NCBI RefSeq assembly: GCF_000007205.1
Contig: NC_005043.1
Span: 62,001 to 126,000, forward strand
Direction: 5' to 3'
DNA from: Chlamydia pneumoniae TW-183
GTDB taxonomy: Bacteria; Chlamydiota; Chlamydiia; Chlamydiales; Chlamydiaceae
Length of the DNA: 64,000 nt
The position numbers were made by a program, and so were the translations under genes. This document shows positions 1 to 9,134 of this stretch, in pieces (within the stretch, counting starts at the first letter, position 1; the number at the start of each line of letters is the position of its first letter). The notes beneath the pieces are model-generated. The model did not search any database. It was not told where the DNA came from and was given only the letters and a program-made list of their open reading frames with translations.

Positions 1-1300
1 ACTTCTATGGGGCTACGGTGCTTTGAAAGCCCTGTGTCCTGAGATGTTGAAATCTCCCCAGCGCTTTATGCTCTATATTGCGATTCTAACTCTTTCGTTG
101 CTGTGGTGCAGAGGGACAGAAATCTTTTGCGCCTATTGGGTTTCCTATCTATCTTACCCACCGATTTTACCATTTACAGCTGTACTCCTGGGATATTTTC
201 TAGGTCTTCCCATAGCAGGATTTTCCTGTACGTTTCTTGCCCTTCTCTACACCTTGGGATCCGATCTTTGGAATAATAGTTGGTTTCTATCTATAAACCT
301 ACTTTGTTCTTGGAGAATCTTAGTGAGCTTACATCGCGTCAGTCGCCTTTCTTCGGTGTTTTGGGCGTGTATGAAACTTGGAGGCGTAGCTATGGGAAGC
401 CTGCTCATGTTTCGGATATTTACAAATACAATATCAAGAGAAGCCCTATATGCTGATGGGATCGAAAGCTTCGTTTATAGTCTGATCACCGCAATCAGCG
501 TTGTTGCTTTGATCCCTGTCTTCGAGGCTTCTTTCGGAGCTTCTACAAACTTTTCGCTCCTCACCTATTTATCTCCCGAAAACGCATTGCTGAAGCGTCT
601 TTTCAAAGAAGCTCCAGGTACCTACCAGCATTCCGTATTAGTTGGAAGCTTAGCAGAAGCTGCAGCTCAAGCTATAGGTGCAGATAGCCTCTATTGCTTG
701 GTTGCAGCTCATTACCATGATATCGGGAAACTGATTAATCCAGGATTTTTCAGTGAAAATCAAAAAATCTTACAACAATCTGGTCATTCGCTATCCCCAT
801 TAGAGTGCGCTAAGATGATTATGCGCCATATTCCTGAAGGGGTGAATCTTGCTAGGCAGGCAGGGCTTCCTGAGTCTTTTATCCAGGTGATAGAAGAGCA
901 TCACGGAACCTCTGTGATCCGCTCAGCATACTACAGCCATATGGTAGAGAACCCTTCTACAGGGAGCTTTGATGAGGAATTATTCCGATATTCTGGAAAT
1001 AAACCCTCCTCTAAAGAAACTACAATCATTATGATCGCGGATTCTTTTGAAGCAGCCTCGCGATCTCTAAAAAATGCCAGTCTTCCAGATCTCCAAAGAC
1101 TCATCGATCAGATTATCCAAGGGAAGTTACAAGACGGTCAGTTTTCTTGTTCTCCAGTTACGTTAGATGAACTCGCTTTGATTAGCAAGAGCATGGTGCA
1201 AACCCTCTACGGAGCTCTACATTCTCGGATGAAATACCCTGAAATATCGTATCAAATTTCTATGGATTCCTGCCCCAAACCCTCTATAGGAGGAACTTAG
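1..1300 (+). CDS. PgpH-type membrane HD-domain phosphodiesterase (5' truncated by window edge)
   Basis: Probable cyclic-di-AMP phosphodiesterase of the 7TM-HD (PgpH/YqfF) family. The frame is open to base 2 without a stop, so the gene begins outside the window; the TTG at 23 is not a credible start. The visible part has five or so hydrophobic segments (about residues 15-170 counted from the TTG), then the family linker ending ALIPVFE. The HD domain follows, with LLKRLFKEAPGTYQHS, the metal-binding AHYHDIGKL motif and a distal EEHHGTS histidine pair. These match PgpH closely. The catalytic domain would face the cytosol. An extracellular 7TMR-HDED domain expected upstream cannot be seen. Family assignment is confident; the substrate is inferred from PgpH biochemistry and from chlamydiae being known to make cyclic-di-AMP. 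Confidence 0.85.
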   Translation, partial: LLWGYGALKALCPEMLKSPQRFMLYIAILTLSLLWCRGTEIFCAYWVSYLSYPPILPFTAVLLGYFLGLPIAGFSCTFLALLYTLGSDLWNNSWFLSINLLCSWRILVSLHRVSRLSSVFWACMKLGGVAMGSLLMFRIFTNTISREALYADGIESFVYSLITAISVVALIPVFEASFGASTNFSLLTYLSPENALLKRLFKEAPGTYQHSVLVGSLAEAAAQAIGADSLYCLVAAHYHDIGKLINPGFFSENQKILQQSGHSLSPLECAKMIMRHIPEGVNLARQAGLPESFIQVIEEHHGTSVIRSAYYSHMVENPSTGSFDEELFRYSGNKPSSKETTIIMIADSFEAASRSLKNASLPDLQRLIDQIIQGKLQDGQFSCSPVTLDELALISKSMVQTLYGALHSRMKYPEISYQISMDSCPKPSIGGT

Positions 1301-1309
1301 TTCTCTAGA

Positions 1310-1792
1310 TTACGTGGCGTTTGATTTCCAGCAAATGTGCTTTGAAATATAATTTTTTATGCTCTCATATGTAGAAAGAGAAAAAAGCATTAGAATGCCA
1401 AGAAGCAGTAGCGACAAAACGACCAAAATGAGAATAGGGACTAAAATTCCCAGTCCTCCTAGGATGGAAATGCAAATTAGGCCGTATCCGTTTACGAAGG
1501 CCTCGACACACTCTTTCTGTTCGCAAGAAAGCGAAGGCGAGTACCCGATCTGAACTGTAGTCCGATCTAGGGATTTTTTTATTTGATAAGCACGGACCAA
1601 ACCCGCAATTGGTACTAGACTCACAAATATCAAAAACACGTTCGAAAAGCAGTCTAAACTAAAGGGTTTTTCATCCACCCAAATAGCACGGCTTTTTTTC
1701 TGGAATAGTTTGTTTGAGTCCTTGTGAGTGTGACCTGGGATATATATCGTGTTTCCTGTCAATATTTTGTCATAGTAAGGTTGATGTAGCAT
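1310..1792 (-). CDS. Small Chlamydia-specific two-segment membrane protein
   Basis: A hypothetical protein of 160 residues, convergent with the HD gene and only 9 bases from it. It has one hydrophobic stretch near residues 48-68 (SNVFLIFVSLVPIAGLV) and a second longer one at about 105-140 (ILGGLGILVPILILVVL). A short soluble region containing YSPSLSCEQKE lies between them. The second segment and the residues before it recur in the decayed copy at 1992-2502, so this is the intact member of a local duplicated pair. Two closely spaced hydrophobic stretches are compatible with an inclusion-membrane protein, but the spacing is wider than a classic Inc bilobed domain. No function can be assigned. 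Confidence 0.6.
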   Translation of the reverse strand: MLHQPYYDKILTGNTIYIPGHTHKDSNKLFQKKSRAIWVDEKPFSLDCFSNVFLIFVSLVPIAGLVRAYQIKKSLDRTTVQIGYSPSLSCEQKECVEAFVNGYGLICISILGGLGILVPILILVVLSLLLLGILMLFSLSTYESIKNYISKHICWKSNAT

Positions 1793-1991
1793 AGTAAGCC
1801 AAAAAATTTCTTGATAGATAACTAGCAGGTAAACGATATTCCTTCTTTTCTCTTTCAGTCAATGGTATTTTTTATAAGTCACTAAGAATAAAAACTCATA
1901 AAGATGGTCTAGCTTCGCTTTGCTTATTTTTAACTTCTACAGTGTCTAAAGGGGAAGAAATGTAGTAAAAGACTACAAATGAGACATGCAA

Positions 1992-2502
1992 TTACGCCAA
2001 GGTGTTATTTAGCAACAATAAATTTGTAACAGTATCAGAGGACACTGATTGACGCAAAGCAAAGCAACAAAGGCGAAATGGCAACATGATTAACTGAAAA
2101 AGCACAGAAATAAGTAGGATAGCTAGGAGCAGAAGAAATATAGGGAGAAGGATTCCACATCCACCAAGAATTCCAGCGGTCTTTATAGAGCTTGTCAGTC
2201 TAGATGACATCCTACATAGCGCATTTTTGCAGTTAGTAGAGGGGAGATAGCCTAAGTTAGCCTTGACATTCTCGTCATTCCAGTTTGTTTGATGCTTTGC
2301 ATATCTCATTGCAAGAAATATTCCGAGAATGGGAAACCATGAGACCTATATACATCCAGGAGTGCTCCCGAGTAGTCATGCTCAGGATGTTAGCAGATCT
2401 ACAGTTTACCCCAGTCGAAGTTTTATCATGAGACGTATGCTCATGGGCTGGAATTTCAATCGTGTTCCCTCGAAGAGCTCCGAGCAGTTAATGGATGGTC
2501 AT
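1992..2502 (-). pseudogene. Decayed paralogue of the 160-residue membrane protein
   Basis: Only the last 105 codons (from an ATG at 2309) form a clean frame. It contains YLPSTNCK followed by AGILGGCGILLPIFLLLLAI, which aligns with GYSPSLSCEQ and ISILGGLGILVPILILVVL of the neighbour. Reading further upstream on the minus strand, an ATG at 2502 with an AAGAGG ribosome site gives MTIH, then a TAA stop, then LLGALRGNTIEIPAHEHTSHDK. That last stretch matches ILTGNTIYIPGHTHKD of the neighbour. A change of frame near 2320-2345 is then needed to reach the C-terminal part. One stop and one frameshift in a recognisable copy indicate a pseudogene, although a shortened 105-residue product could still be made. 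Confidence 0.65.
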
Positions 2503-2796
2503 CGCATACCTCTTATATTTTTTGGGAAGCATCATCCTACTATATCTATTTTAAATGTCAATAGATTTTCTTGGCTCTCCATTTTTTACAATGGAGAAAG
2601 GGGGTTTTGAGAAGAAAACCAAACTCACCATACAGATTAAAGTACAACAAAATCTAAGGAAGACCAGTTTGTATTTTAGCAGCATCATAGAAATACTTGA
2701 TGGTTTATGAGAGCTATATAGGAGGACCCTCTATCCACATAGTGTCTCCAGATTCAGGTAGTCTCTCCTGCGATTCTATGAAAAGCGAGGGGAGAG

Positions 2797-3501
2797 TTAT
2801 GAGGAGTGGCAGTGTATAGGGGTAAATAACTGTTTCCATTTACCTGCGTGATCCTTGGCTGTAATTGCTAAGGATCCTTGTAGGGCATGGTATGGAGGAG
2901 GAAGTTCTATACTATAAGCATGATGCAGGTGAAGTCTTAAACTCGCAGCTTTCGCAAGAACAATAGCATCATAATGACCACGGTGGAGCTGATCCAGCCT
3001 CTCTTCAATAGTGCCTCGAATATCCAAGATCTGTCCTTGAGGAAACAGTTGTTTTAGTACTGCACTTCGACGTAGAGAAGAACTCCCTAGCCGGGGACTC
3101 AAGGGTAGGGGCTCATGAACATAGTGGTCAGCATACACTAACAGGTCTGCAGGATGTAGACATCGTGTTATGGCAACTACAGGAAGAGAGGGAGTCTCAG
3201 GAAGATCCTTAGCAGAGTGTATCGCCAGATCGCAGACTCCTTTATGGACTAAGGCATCGACGCCATCAGTGAAAAAATAAGAGTTTTCTACAAGATGTAA
3301 GGGGATTTTCTTCTCACGATCCCCAGTAGTCTCTGTAGTGCTTAACTGGAACCAAAGTTTGGGATACCACGAGCGCAGCAAAGAAATACACTCATGTACT
3401 TGAGCTTTCGCTAAATTTGAATTTCTAGAAGCAATACGAAGGGGGCGCTTGCCCTGACAGAAATCACTTAAACAGGGGTCAGAGTAACAGACGGATAGCA
3501 T
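2797..3501 (-). CDS. hemC: Porphobilinogen deaminase (hydroxymethylbilane synthase), short form
   Basis: Catalyses head-to-tail condensation of four porphobilinogens into hydroxymethylbilane in cytosolic haem synthesis. Recognisable motifs are RIASRNSNLAKAQ near the N-terminus, CDLAIHSAKDLPE (the segment holding the catalytic aspartate region), LGSSSLRRSAVLKQLFPQG, ILDIRGTIEERLDQL and YDAIVLAKAASLRL. The protein is 234 residues, against about 300-320 for the family. It stops shortly after the LQGSLAIT segment, so domain 3, with the cysteine that anchors the dipyrromethane cofactor (LEGGC in E. coli), is absent. The only C-terminal cysteine is in the final PIHCHSS. The ATG start lies 23 bases inside the end of radA, pointing to a translationally coupled rnc-radA-hemC operon. 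Confidence 0.9.
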   Translation of the reverse strand: MLSVCYSDPCLSDFCQGKRPLRIASRNSNLAKAQVHECISLLRSWYPKLWFQLSTTETTGDREKKIPLHLVENSYFFTDGVDALVHKGVCDLAIHSAKDLPETPSLPVVAITRCLHPADLLVYADHYVHEPLPLSPRLGSSSLRRSAVLKQLFPQGQILDIRGTIEERLDQLHRGHYDAIVLAKAASLRLHLHHAYSIELPPPYHALQGSLAITAKDHAGKWKQLFTPIHCHSS

Positions 3502-4840
3502 CTTTTATTGTTTTCACTCCTTGTAAACGAAAGTTTTCTCGAATTTCCTTGGGAAGAGATGAAATTTGACCCTCAGGAAGAATTGCACCTTCAAATCCCA
3601 TGAGTTTTCCCTCTTTAATGCGTCTCTCTAAATGAGCCACATGACGGATTTCTCCTCCAAGACCTACCTCTCCAATTACAATGGAATTGTTAGGTAACAG
3701 GCGGTTGTATAGCGAGGAAGCAACGGCAAGTAGAGCCCCCAAGTCCGCAGCAGGCTCTATAATCTTTAAACCCCCCGTAATGGATAGGAAGACATCCATG
3801 GTAAATAGTTTGACTTGAGCCCTTTTTTCTAATACAGCTAAAAGTAAAGAAAAGCGATTCGGATCGAATCCCGCAGTCTTCCTTACTGGATTAGCAAAGG
3901 GAGACGAAGAGACCAAAGCCTGCAGCTCGATAAGAAGAGCCCCAGAGCCTTCTATAATAGGAATGATCATAGACCCTGTCGTTGGCCCCGTCTTTTCCTG
4001 AAGGAAAAGTCCTGAAGGGTTGCTAACCTCTTTGAGACCATCTGCATGCATCGAGAGAATCAATAGTTCATTTGTAGGGCCAAAGCGATTTTTCACAGAG
4101 CGAATCATACGGTAATTCGCATGGGAATTCCCCTCAAAGTAAAGTACAGTATCTACAAGATGTTCCAATACCCTAGGACCTGCGATCTCTCCAGATTTTG
4201 TCACGTGGCCGATAATAAATGTCGTGATCTGCGCACTTTTAGCAATCTGCATTAGTTCATAAGTAACTTCTCGGACCTGAGCTACCGATCCTGGTGCAGA
4301 GTTTAGCGTGGGGTTAAATATAATCTGAATGGAATCAATAATTAAAATATCAGGTTCCAAAGTCGCTATTTGCTGCTTGATATTGTCCAAGTTTGTTTCA
4401 GGAAATAAATAAATCAAAGGTGATGAGATATTGAGACGCTTCGCTCTCAAAGACGTCTGCGTTACAGATTCTTCACCACAAACATAAAGAACTTTATACT
4501 TTTGCGATGCCAATCTCTCCGCAGTTTGAAGAAGGAGTGTCGACTTTCCAATGCCGGGATCCCCACCAAGAAGAGTGAGGCTTCCACGAACAACCCCTCC
4601 TCCAAGGATGCGATCCCACCCCGCATGATCAATAAATATCCGAGATTCATTCTCTAATTCGATAGAGCTTAATGCAATCGCACTCGTAGAAGATCGCGAC
4701 GAAGTCCCAGATCGAGCCTGGGGGACATATTCTTCAACCAAAGAGTTCCAGTTGTGGCAGCCTGGACATTGCCCTAACCATTTAGGAGCAGTAGCTCCAC
4801 ATTGATTACACGTCCATTGTGTTTTGGTTTTTGTTGCCAT
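3479..4840 (-). CDS. radA: DNA repair/recombination protein RadA (Sms)
   Basis: A RecA-related ATPase that helps process recombination intermediates and branch migration. The 453-residue length is normal for the family. In order the protein has an N-terminal zinc finger CNQCG...CPGC (residues about 10-29), Walker [15 protein letters not shown] near residue 91, Walker B ILIIDSIQ, the RadA-specific KNRFG motif, and a C-terminal Lon-protease-like domain lacking obvious protease function. Its 5' end overlaps rnc by 35 bases and its 3' end overlaps hemC by 23 bases, so the three genes are probably one transcript. Confidence 0.96.
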   Translation of the reverse strand: MATKTKTQWTCNQCGATAPKWLGQCPGCHNWNSLVEEYVPQARSGTSSRSSTSAIALSSIELENESRIFIDHAGWDRILGGGVVRGSLTLLGGDPGIGKSTLLLQTAERLASQKYKVLYVCGEESVTQTSLRAKRLNISSPLIYLFPETNLDNIKQQIATLEPDILIIDSIQIIFNPTLNSAPGSVAQVREVTYELMQIAKSAQITTFIIGHVTKSGEIAGPRVLEHLVDTVLYFEGNSHANYRMIRSVKNRFGPTNELLILSMHADGLKEVSNPSGLFLQEKTGPTTGSMIIPIIEGSGALLIELQALVSSSPFANPVRKTAGFDPNRFSLLLAVLEKRAQVKLFTMDVFLSITGGLKIIEPAADLGALLAVASSLYNRLLPNNSIVIGEVGLGGEIRHVAHLERRIKEGKLMGFEGAILPEGQISSLPKEIRENFRLQGVKTIKDAIRLLL

Positions 4841-5519
4841 ACGTATCTAGTGCCTGTTGTGCTGCAATTTTTTCTGCTTCCTTTTTGGATGACGCATTTC
4901 CCTCTCCCCAAACCTCTTGATTCACAAGAACCTGGATCTGGTAACTGACATTTCCTTGAGCATCCGTAACTGCCGTGGATTGATATACCGGAAGAACGCG
5001 AAACTGCTTTTGTGTGAACTGCTGAAGAAGGTTCTTAGGATTGCCAGACATTAAAGGAAGAATTTCTTCTCTAGGAGGAAGGAGGGGAACCGTAAGTTTC
5101 CTAGCTGGAGAAAGACCCCCATCCAAATACACAGCACCTAAAATAGATTCAAATAGATTGGCATAGGCAGAAAGACGTCCTCGCTCACTCTGGATTTTTT
5201 CCCCTTTTCCTATAAGAAGATAATCCCCAATCCCTAGCACGGTTGTATAACGACAGCACGCTTTTGCATTCACTAAAGAAGCCCGTGCCGTGGATAGAGT
5301 TCCCTCATCCATCGAAGGAAAGAGAAGAAAAAGATGCTCAGTAACAATGAGACCAAGGACAGCATCTCCTAAAAATTCTAAACGCTCACTATCTTCAATT
5401 TGCACCGCCGACTCGTTTTTATATGAGGGGTGAGTCAGCGCTATTTCTAAGAGCTTAGGTTGTGTAAATGTAAAATTTAACTTAGCTTCAATAGCCGTGA
5501 TGTCTATAGGGGGATGCAT
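4806..5519 (-). CDS. rnc: Ribonuclease III
   Basis: Double-strand-specific endoribonuclease that processes rRNA precursors and structured mRNAs. The 237-residue protein shows the signature [15 protein letters not shown] with the catalytic acidic residues, a second acidic site in [14 protein letters not shown], and a C-terminal double-stranded RNA-binding domain (from about residue 160, [11 protein letters not shown] to [14 protein letters not shown]). It is the first gene of the minus-strand group and overlaps radA by 35 bases. A plus-strand gene starts about 105 bases away in the opposite direction, so this gap should hold divergent promoters. Confidence 0.96.
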   Translation of the reverse strand: MHPPIDITAIEAKLNFTFTQPKLLEIALTHPSYKNESAVQIEDSERLEFLGDAVLGLIVTEHLFLLFPSMDEGTLSTARASLVNAKACCRYTTVLGIGDYLLIGKGEKIQSERGRLSAYANLFESILGAVYLDGGLSPARKLTVPLLPPREEILPLMSGNPKNLLQQFTQKQFRVLPVYQSTAVTDAQGNVSYQIQVLVNQEVWGEGNASSKKEAEKIAAQQALDTYGNKNQNTMDV

Positions 5520-5624
5520 AGATAGGAGGGCGCCGTCCTTAAACTTAGAGTTGGGAATTTTTATAGGCGGAAAAAAGCTTAAAGTCTATAGTGCTTTTGG
5601 ATTTGTTATCTTATTCGGATACGT

Positions 5625-6089
5625 ATGAGGTCTGCTCTACACCTCCAACACTTGCGCCATTTCCATAACCACGGCTCTATTTTATTTGAAAATCTTCTGA
5701 CTATAAAAGATTGTTTTTTATTAGAAACAAAATTACAAAATTTTATTGCCAAAGCATCAAAAACTATAGACACTGTGCGGTGGAGAGAGAATATATTTCG
5801 CTCAATGCCAGAGATTTATACAGTCGTTCGTAAACGGCGTTTGGATTTCTTTGCAGCGGAATTGGTGCACCGCCCCAAGCTTTCCCTCGTTCGAGATCTC
5901 TGGGTCTTCCCAGGAGAAGAGATCCTTGAAGGAGAAGAAGATTGCATGCTTTTCCTTTTACTTTCAGGAGATCGTGCAGGAAGCGGTATATTCTTTACAG
6001 GACCCTATCCTTCAGATCTTTATGAATTGGAGAAGGGAACTACGGGGTTGCTTTTAGCTTTCTCTTCTGTAGGGATTCCAGTAATTTAA
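5625..6089 (+). CDS. CT296-like protein (2-oxoglutarate/iron-enzyme fold)
   Basis: A 154-residue soluble protein with no signal peptide or membrane segment. It lies between rnc and the phosphohexomutase, the position of C. trachomatis CT296, and the sequence suits that family. CT296 was first reported as an iron-dependent repressor (DcrA). Its later crystal structure resembled non-haem iron 2-oxoglutarate-dependent enzymes and gave no support for DNA binding. I cannot see an obvious HxD...H iron triad here, and there is no helix-turn-helix pattern. The protein is hypothetical, and the identity rests mainly on position and length. Confidence 0.7.
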   Translation: MRSALHLQHLRHFHNHGSILFENLLTIKDCFLLETKLQNFIAKASKTIDTVRWRENIFRSMPEIYTVVRKRRLDFFAAELVHRPKLSLVRDLWVFPGEEILEGEEDCMLFLLLSGDRAGSGIFFTGPYPSDLYELEKGTTGLLLAFSSVGIPVI

Positions 6090-6448
6090 TCTTTCTTCTC
6101 TCGCTCTAGAAACAGAAATAAGAGACAGGGACTTACAGTTCTTATTGCCTCCATGTTTTGATTCAGCATCTTTCTGAAGGAAAAATCACCATATTCTTTA
6201 CAAAGAGCTTCTCATGTTTTAGTTCCCCGCTTGCTTTCAATACTTAATTACAAAAACCACAGGCCGAAGTATAACGGCTTTGAGTGATCAAGTGTATTCT
6301 ATAGGATTTATTTTGAAGGGTGGATTCTTAATTAAGAAAACCTTTCTCAAACAATGGATTATACCAGACCAAGCTTGAAGAATCCCTGGACTTTATGCAA
6401 AAAGGGTGTTAAGAGTTCCTGAAACTATCCTTACATAGGATTTCTTTA
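6090..6448. other. Intergenic region, 359 bases
   Basis: Gap between the CT296-like gene and the phosphohexomutase. I see no open frame, tRNA or strong hairpin here. An AGGA about nine bases before the downstream ATG is the probable ribosome site. A promoter for the downstream gene is expected, but no convincing -35/-10 pair stood out. Confidence 0.4.
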
Positions 6449-8245
6449 ATGAAAGAAGTAGAACAACGTATCCGGTCATTATACGATGCAGTAACAGCTG
6501 AAAATATTTGTAGATGGTTGTCCAATGATTGTACCCAACAAGATGCAAAGACTATCCTAGGATGGTTAGATACAGATCCTGCACAGCTTGAAGATCTATT
6601 CGGAGCGACTCTTACCTTTGGTACCGGAGGACTCCGTAGTCTTATGGGTATCGGAACAAATAGGATCAACCTGTTTACTATACGTCGAACGACGCAAGGG
6701 CTGGTTCAGGTGCTCCGCGCTCATCTTCCCCATCCCGGAGATCCTATGCGTGTAGTTGTCGGTTGTGATACCCGCCATAACTCTATAGAATTTGCTCAAG
6801 AAACTGCAAAAGTCCTCGCAGGTAATGGCTGCGAAGTTTTCTTGTTTCAGTATCCCGAACCTTTGGCTTTAGTCTCCTTTACGGTGAGATACGAAAGGGC
6901 CATCGGCGGAGTGATGATCACCGCCTCTCATAATCCTCCCAATTACAATGGGTATAAAGTTTATATGGCTTCGGGAGGCCAAGTTCTCCCTCCCTTAGAT
7001 CAAGAGATTGTTGCCGCCTGTAGTGCAGTGAACGAAATTTTATCAGTGCCCTCGATAGATCATCCCAATATTCACCTCATTGGAAAAGAATACGAAGCCC
7101 TTTACAGAGACACTTTGAAGCAACTGCAACTCTATCCCGAAGCAAACCGGATTTCAGGAAGGTCTTTATCTATTTCCTATTCGCCATTGCATGGAACAGG
7201 AATTTCTCTCGTTCCTCATGTTCTCAAAGACTGGGGATTTTTATCCGTACATCTTGTGGAAAAACAGGCCATAGGTGACGGCGATTTCCCAACCGTGCAG
7301 CTGCCAAATCCTGAGGATCCAGAGGCTCTGACTCTGGGCATTGAGCAAATGCTCGCTAATGACGATGATCTTTTTATAGCTACCGACCCAGATGCCGATC
7401 GCGTGGGCGTGGTTTGTCTAGAAGACGGCCAACCCTACCGATTTAACGGAAATCAAATGGCGAGCCTTTTAGCAGACCACATCTTAGGAGCTTGGAGCAA
7501 AACAAGACACTTAGGAGAACATGATAAATTGGTCAAGAGCTTGGTGACTACAGAAATGCTCTCTGCTATCGCAAAGCACTATCATGTGGATCTTATTAAT
7601 GTCGGAACAGGATTTAAATACATCGGAGAGAAAATTGAATCCTGGCGCAATTCCACAAACAAATTCGTATTTGGAGCCGAGGAATCTTACGGTTGTCTCT
7701 ACGGCACTCACGTAGAAGATAAAGACGCTATTATTGCGTCAGCGTTGATTGCAGAAGCCGCACTACAACAAAAATTACAAGGAAAAACTCTATGCGACGC
7801 ACTCCTTTCTCTTTACGAAACATACGGATACTTTGCTAACAAAACGGAGTCTGTGGTTTTTTCCGCAAAAACTGACGAACAAGAAATAAGAAAAAAACTT
7901 TCACACCTTGAGGAAATCAGTTCTGCGAATTTTTTCTCAGGGAAATACCAAGTAGAGAAATTTGAAAACTATAAGCAAGGGATAGGTTTCAATCTTCTAT
8001 CGAAGGATTCCTACGCCCTCACCCTGCCTAAAACATCTATGCTCTGTTATTATTTTAGTGGGGGAGGTCGGGTAATCATACGACCCTCAGGAACAGAACC
8101 TAAAATCAAGTTCTACTTCGAAATGTCAACTCATTATCCAGAGCGCGTTACCGATAAAGAAATACAAAAACAACGTGAAGCAGAGAGTTTTCAACATTTA
8201 GACGATTTTATTTTTGATTTTAAAGAGAAATTTTCCAATTTGTGA
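6449..8245 (+). CDS. mrsA: Phosphoglucomutase/phosphomannomutase family enzyme
   Basis: Interconverts hexose 1- and 6-phosphates through a phosphoserine intermediate, probably feeding glycogen and LPS sugar metabolism. The 598-residue length is that of the long PgcA/PGM2-type branch. Domain marks in order are: a glycine-rich TFGTGGLRSLMGIGTNRIN near residue 55, the active-site serine loop MITASHNPPNYNGYKVY, the Mg2+ loop DPDADRVGV, the sugar-binding GEESYG and the phosphate-binding RPSGTEPKIKFYF at the C-terminus. The old chlamydial name is mrsA, from phosphomannomutase annotation. Which sugar is preferred cannot be told from the sequence. Confidence 0.93.
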   Translation: MKEVEQRIRSLYDAVTAENICRWLSNDCTQQDAKTILGWLDTDPAQLEDLFGATLTFGTGGLRSLMGIGTNRINLFTIRRTTQGLVQVLRAHLPHPGDPMRVVVGCDTRHNSIEFAQETAKVLAGNGCEVFLFQYPEPLALVSFTVRYERAIGGVMITASHNPPNYNGYKVYMASGGQVLPPLDQEIVAACSAVNEILSVPSIDHPNIHLIGKEYEALYRDTLKQLQLYPEANRISGRSLSISYSPLHGTGISLVPHVLKDWGFLSVHLVEKQAIGDGDFPTVQLPNPEDPEALTLGIEQMLANDDDLFIATDPDADRVGVVCLEDGQPYRFNGNQMASLLADHILGAWSKTRHLGEHDKLVKSLVTTEMLSAIAKHYHVDLINVGTGFKYIGEKIESWRNSTNKFVFGAEESYGCLYGTHVEDKDAIIASALIAEAALQQKLQGKTLCDALLSLYETYGYFANKTESVVFSAKTDEQEIRKKLSHLEEISSANFFSGKYQVEKFENYKQGIGFNLLSKDSYALTLPKTSMLCYYFSGGGRVIIRPSGTEPKIKFYFEMSTHYPERVTDKEIQKQREAESFQHLDDFIFDFKEKFSNL

Positions 8246-8429
8246 GTGGAAAAATCATCTTGGAGAATATCCTAAAGCTATTTACACTTGGGCTAAATCT
8301 CCTTCAGAATAAGGCCTTCTTTCAAGGCCATTGTTGTATCCGAAACAAGGTTGAGTAGAGTACTTGCTTTCCTAGCAAAACTTTCTGAACTTAAATCAAG
8401 GAGGTTAAATACTAAAAAGGTATGTTGTT

Positions 8430-9053
8430 ATGAGTTTTGTTCCTTATTCTTTACCAGAGTTACCCTATGATTATGACGCTTTGGAGCCTGTAATTTCTTC
8501 TGAAATTATGATTTTACACCACCAAAAGCATCATCAGATCTACATTAATAATCTTAACGCGGCTTTGAAGAGATTAGATGCTGCAGAAACACAACAAAAC
8601 CTTAATGAACTCATTGCTTTAGAACCCGCTCTCCGCTTTAACGGGGGAGGACACATCAACCACTCTCTATTCTGGGAAACTCTTGCTCCTATCGATCAAG
8701 GGGGAGGACAGCCTCCAAAACATGAGCTCCTTTCTCTTATTGAAAGATTTTGGGGTACGATGGACAACTTTTTAAAAAAATTAATCGAAGTTGCTGCAGG
8801 AGTTCAAGGCTCCGGTTGGGCCTGGCTAGGATTTTGTCCCGCAAAACAAGAACTTGTCTTACAAGCAACAGCAAATCAGGATCCTCTAGAGCCTCTCACA
8901 GGGAAACTCCCTCTGCTTGGCGTGGATGTTTGGGAGCACGCCTATTACCTGCAATATAAAAATGTTCGTATGGATTATTTAAAAGCCTTTCCTCAAATAA
9001 TTAATTGGGGACATATAGAAAATAGATTTTCTGAAATAATATCATCTAAATAA
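8430..9053 (+). CDS. sodA: Superoxide dismutase, Mn-type
   Basis: Removes superoxide in the cytosol. The 207-residue protein carries the four metal ligands in family context: HHQKHHQ near the N-terminus, GGHINHSLFW, and the final DVWEHAYY that provides aspartate and histidine. Glycines before HINHS and the ATANQD motif, which places a glutamine in the second sphere, favour manganese over iron. The start is ATG at 8430 with AAAAGG nine bases upstream; an ATG at 8422 in another frame stops after three codons. It stands apart from its neighbours and is probably transcribed alone. Confidence 0.95.
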   Translation: MSFVPYSLPELPYDYDALEPVISSEIMILHHQKHHQIYINNLNAALKRLDAAETQQNLNELIALEPALRFNGGGHINHSLFWETLAPIDQGGGQPPKHELLSLIERFWGTMDNFLKKLIEVAAGVQGSGWAWLGFCPAKQELVLQATANQDPLEPLTGKLPLLGVDVWEHAYYLQYKNVRMDYLKAFPQIINWGHIENRFSEIISSK

Positions 9054-9134
9054 TTTGAATTTGGTGATTTTAATTGCAGTGTTAATAACATTAATTTAAA
9101 ATTGCTTCCTAACAGAACCTAGATTAGGTGGCTT

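Noticed and set aside
2329-2610. Plus-strand open frame of 93 codons
   Set aside because: It is antisense to the decayed membrane-protein copy, has a basic/histidine-rich composition with no motif, and lacks a ribosome site.
8300-8340. GGCC...GGCC hairpin after the phosphohexomutase as a terminator
   Set aside because: The stem is only four to five pairs, with no T-run.
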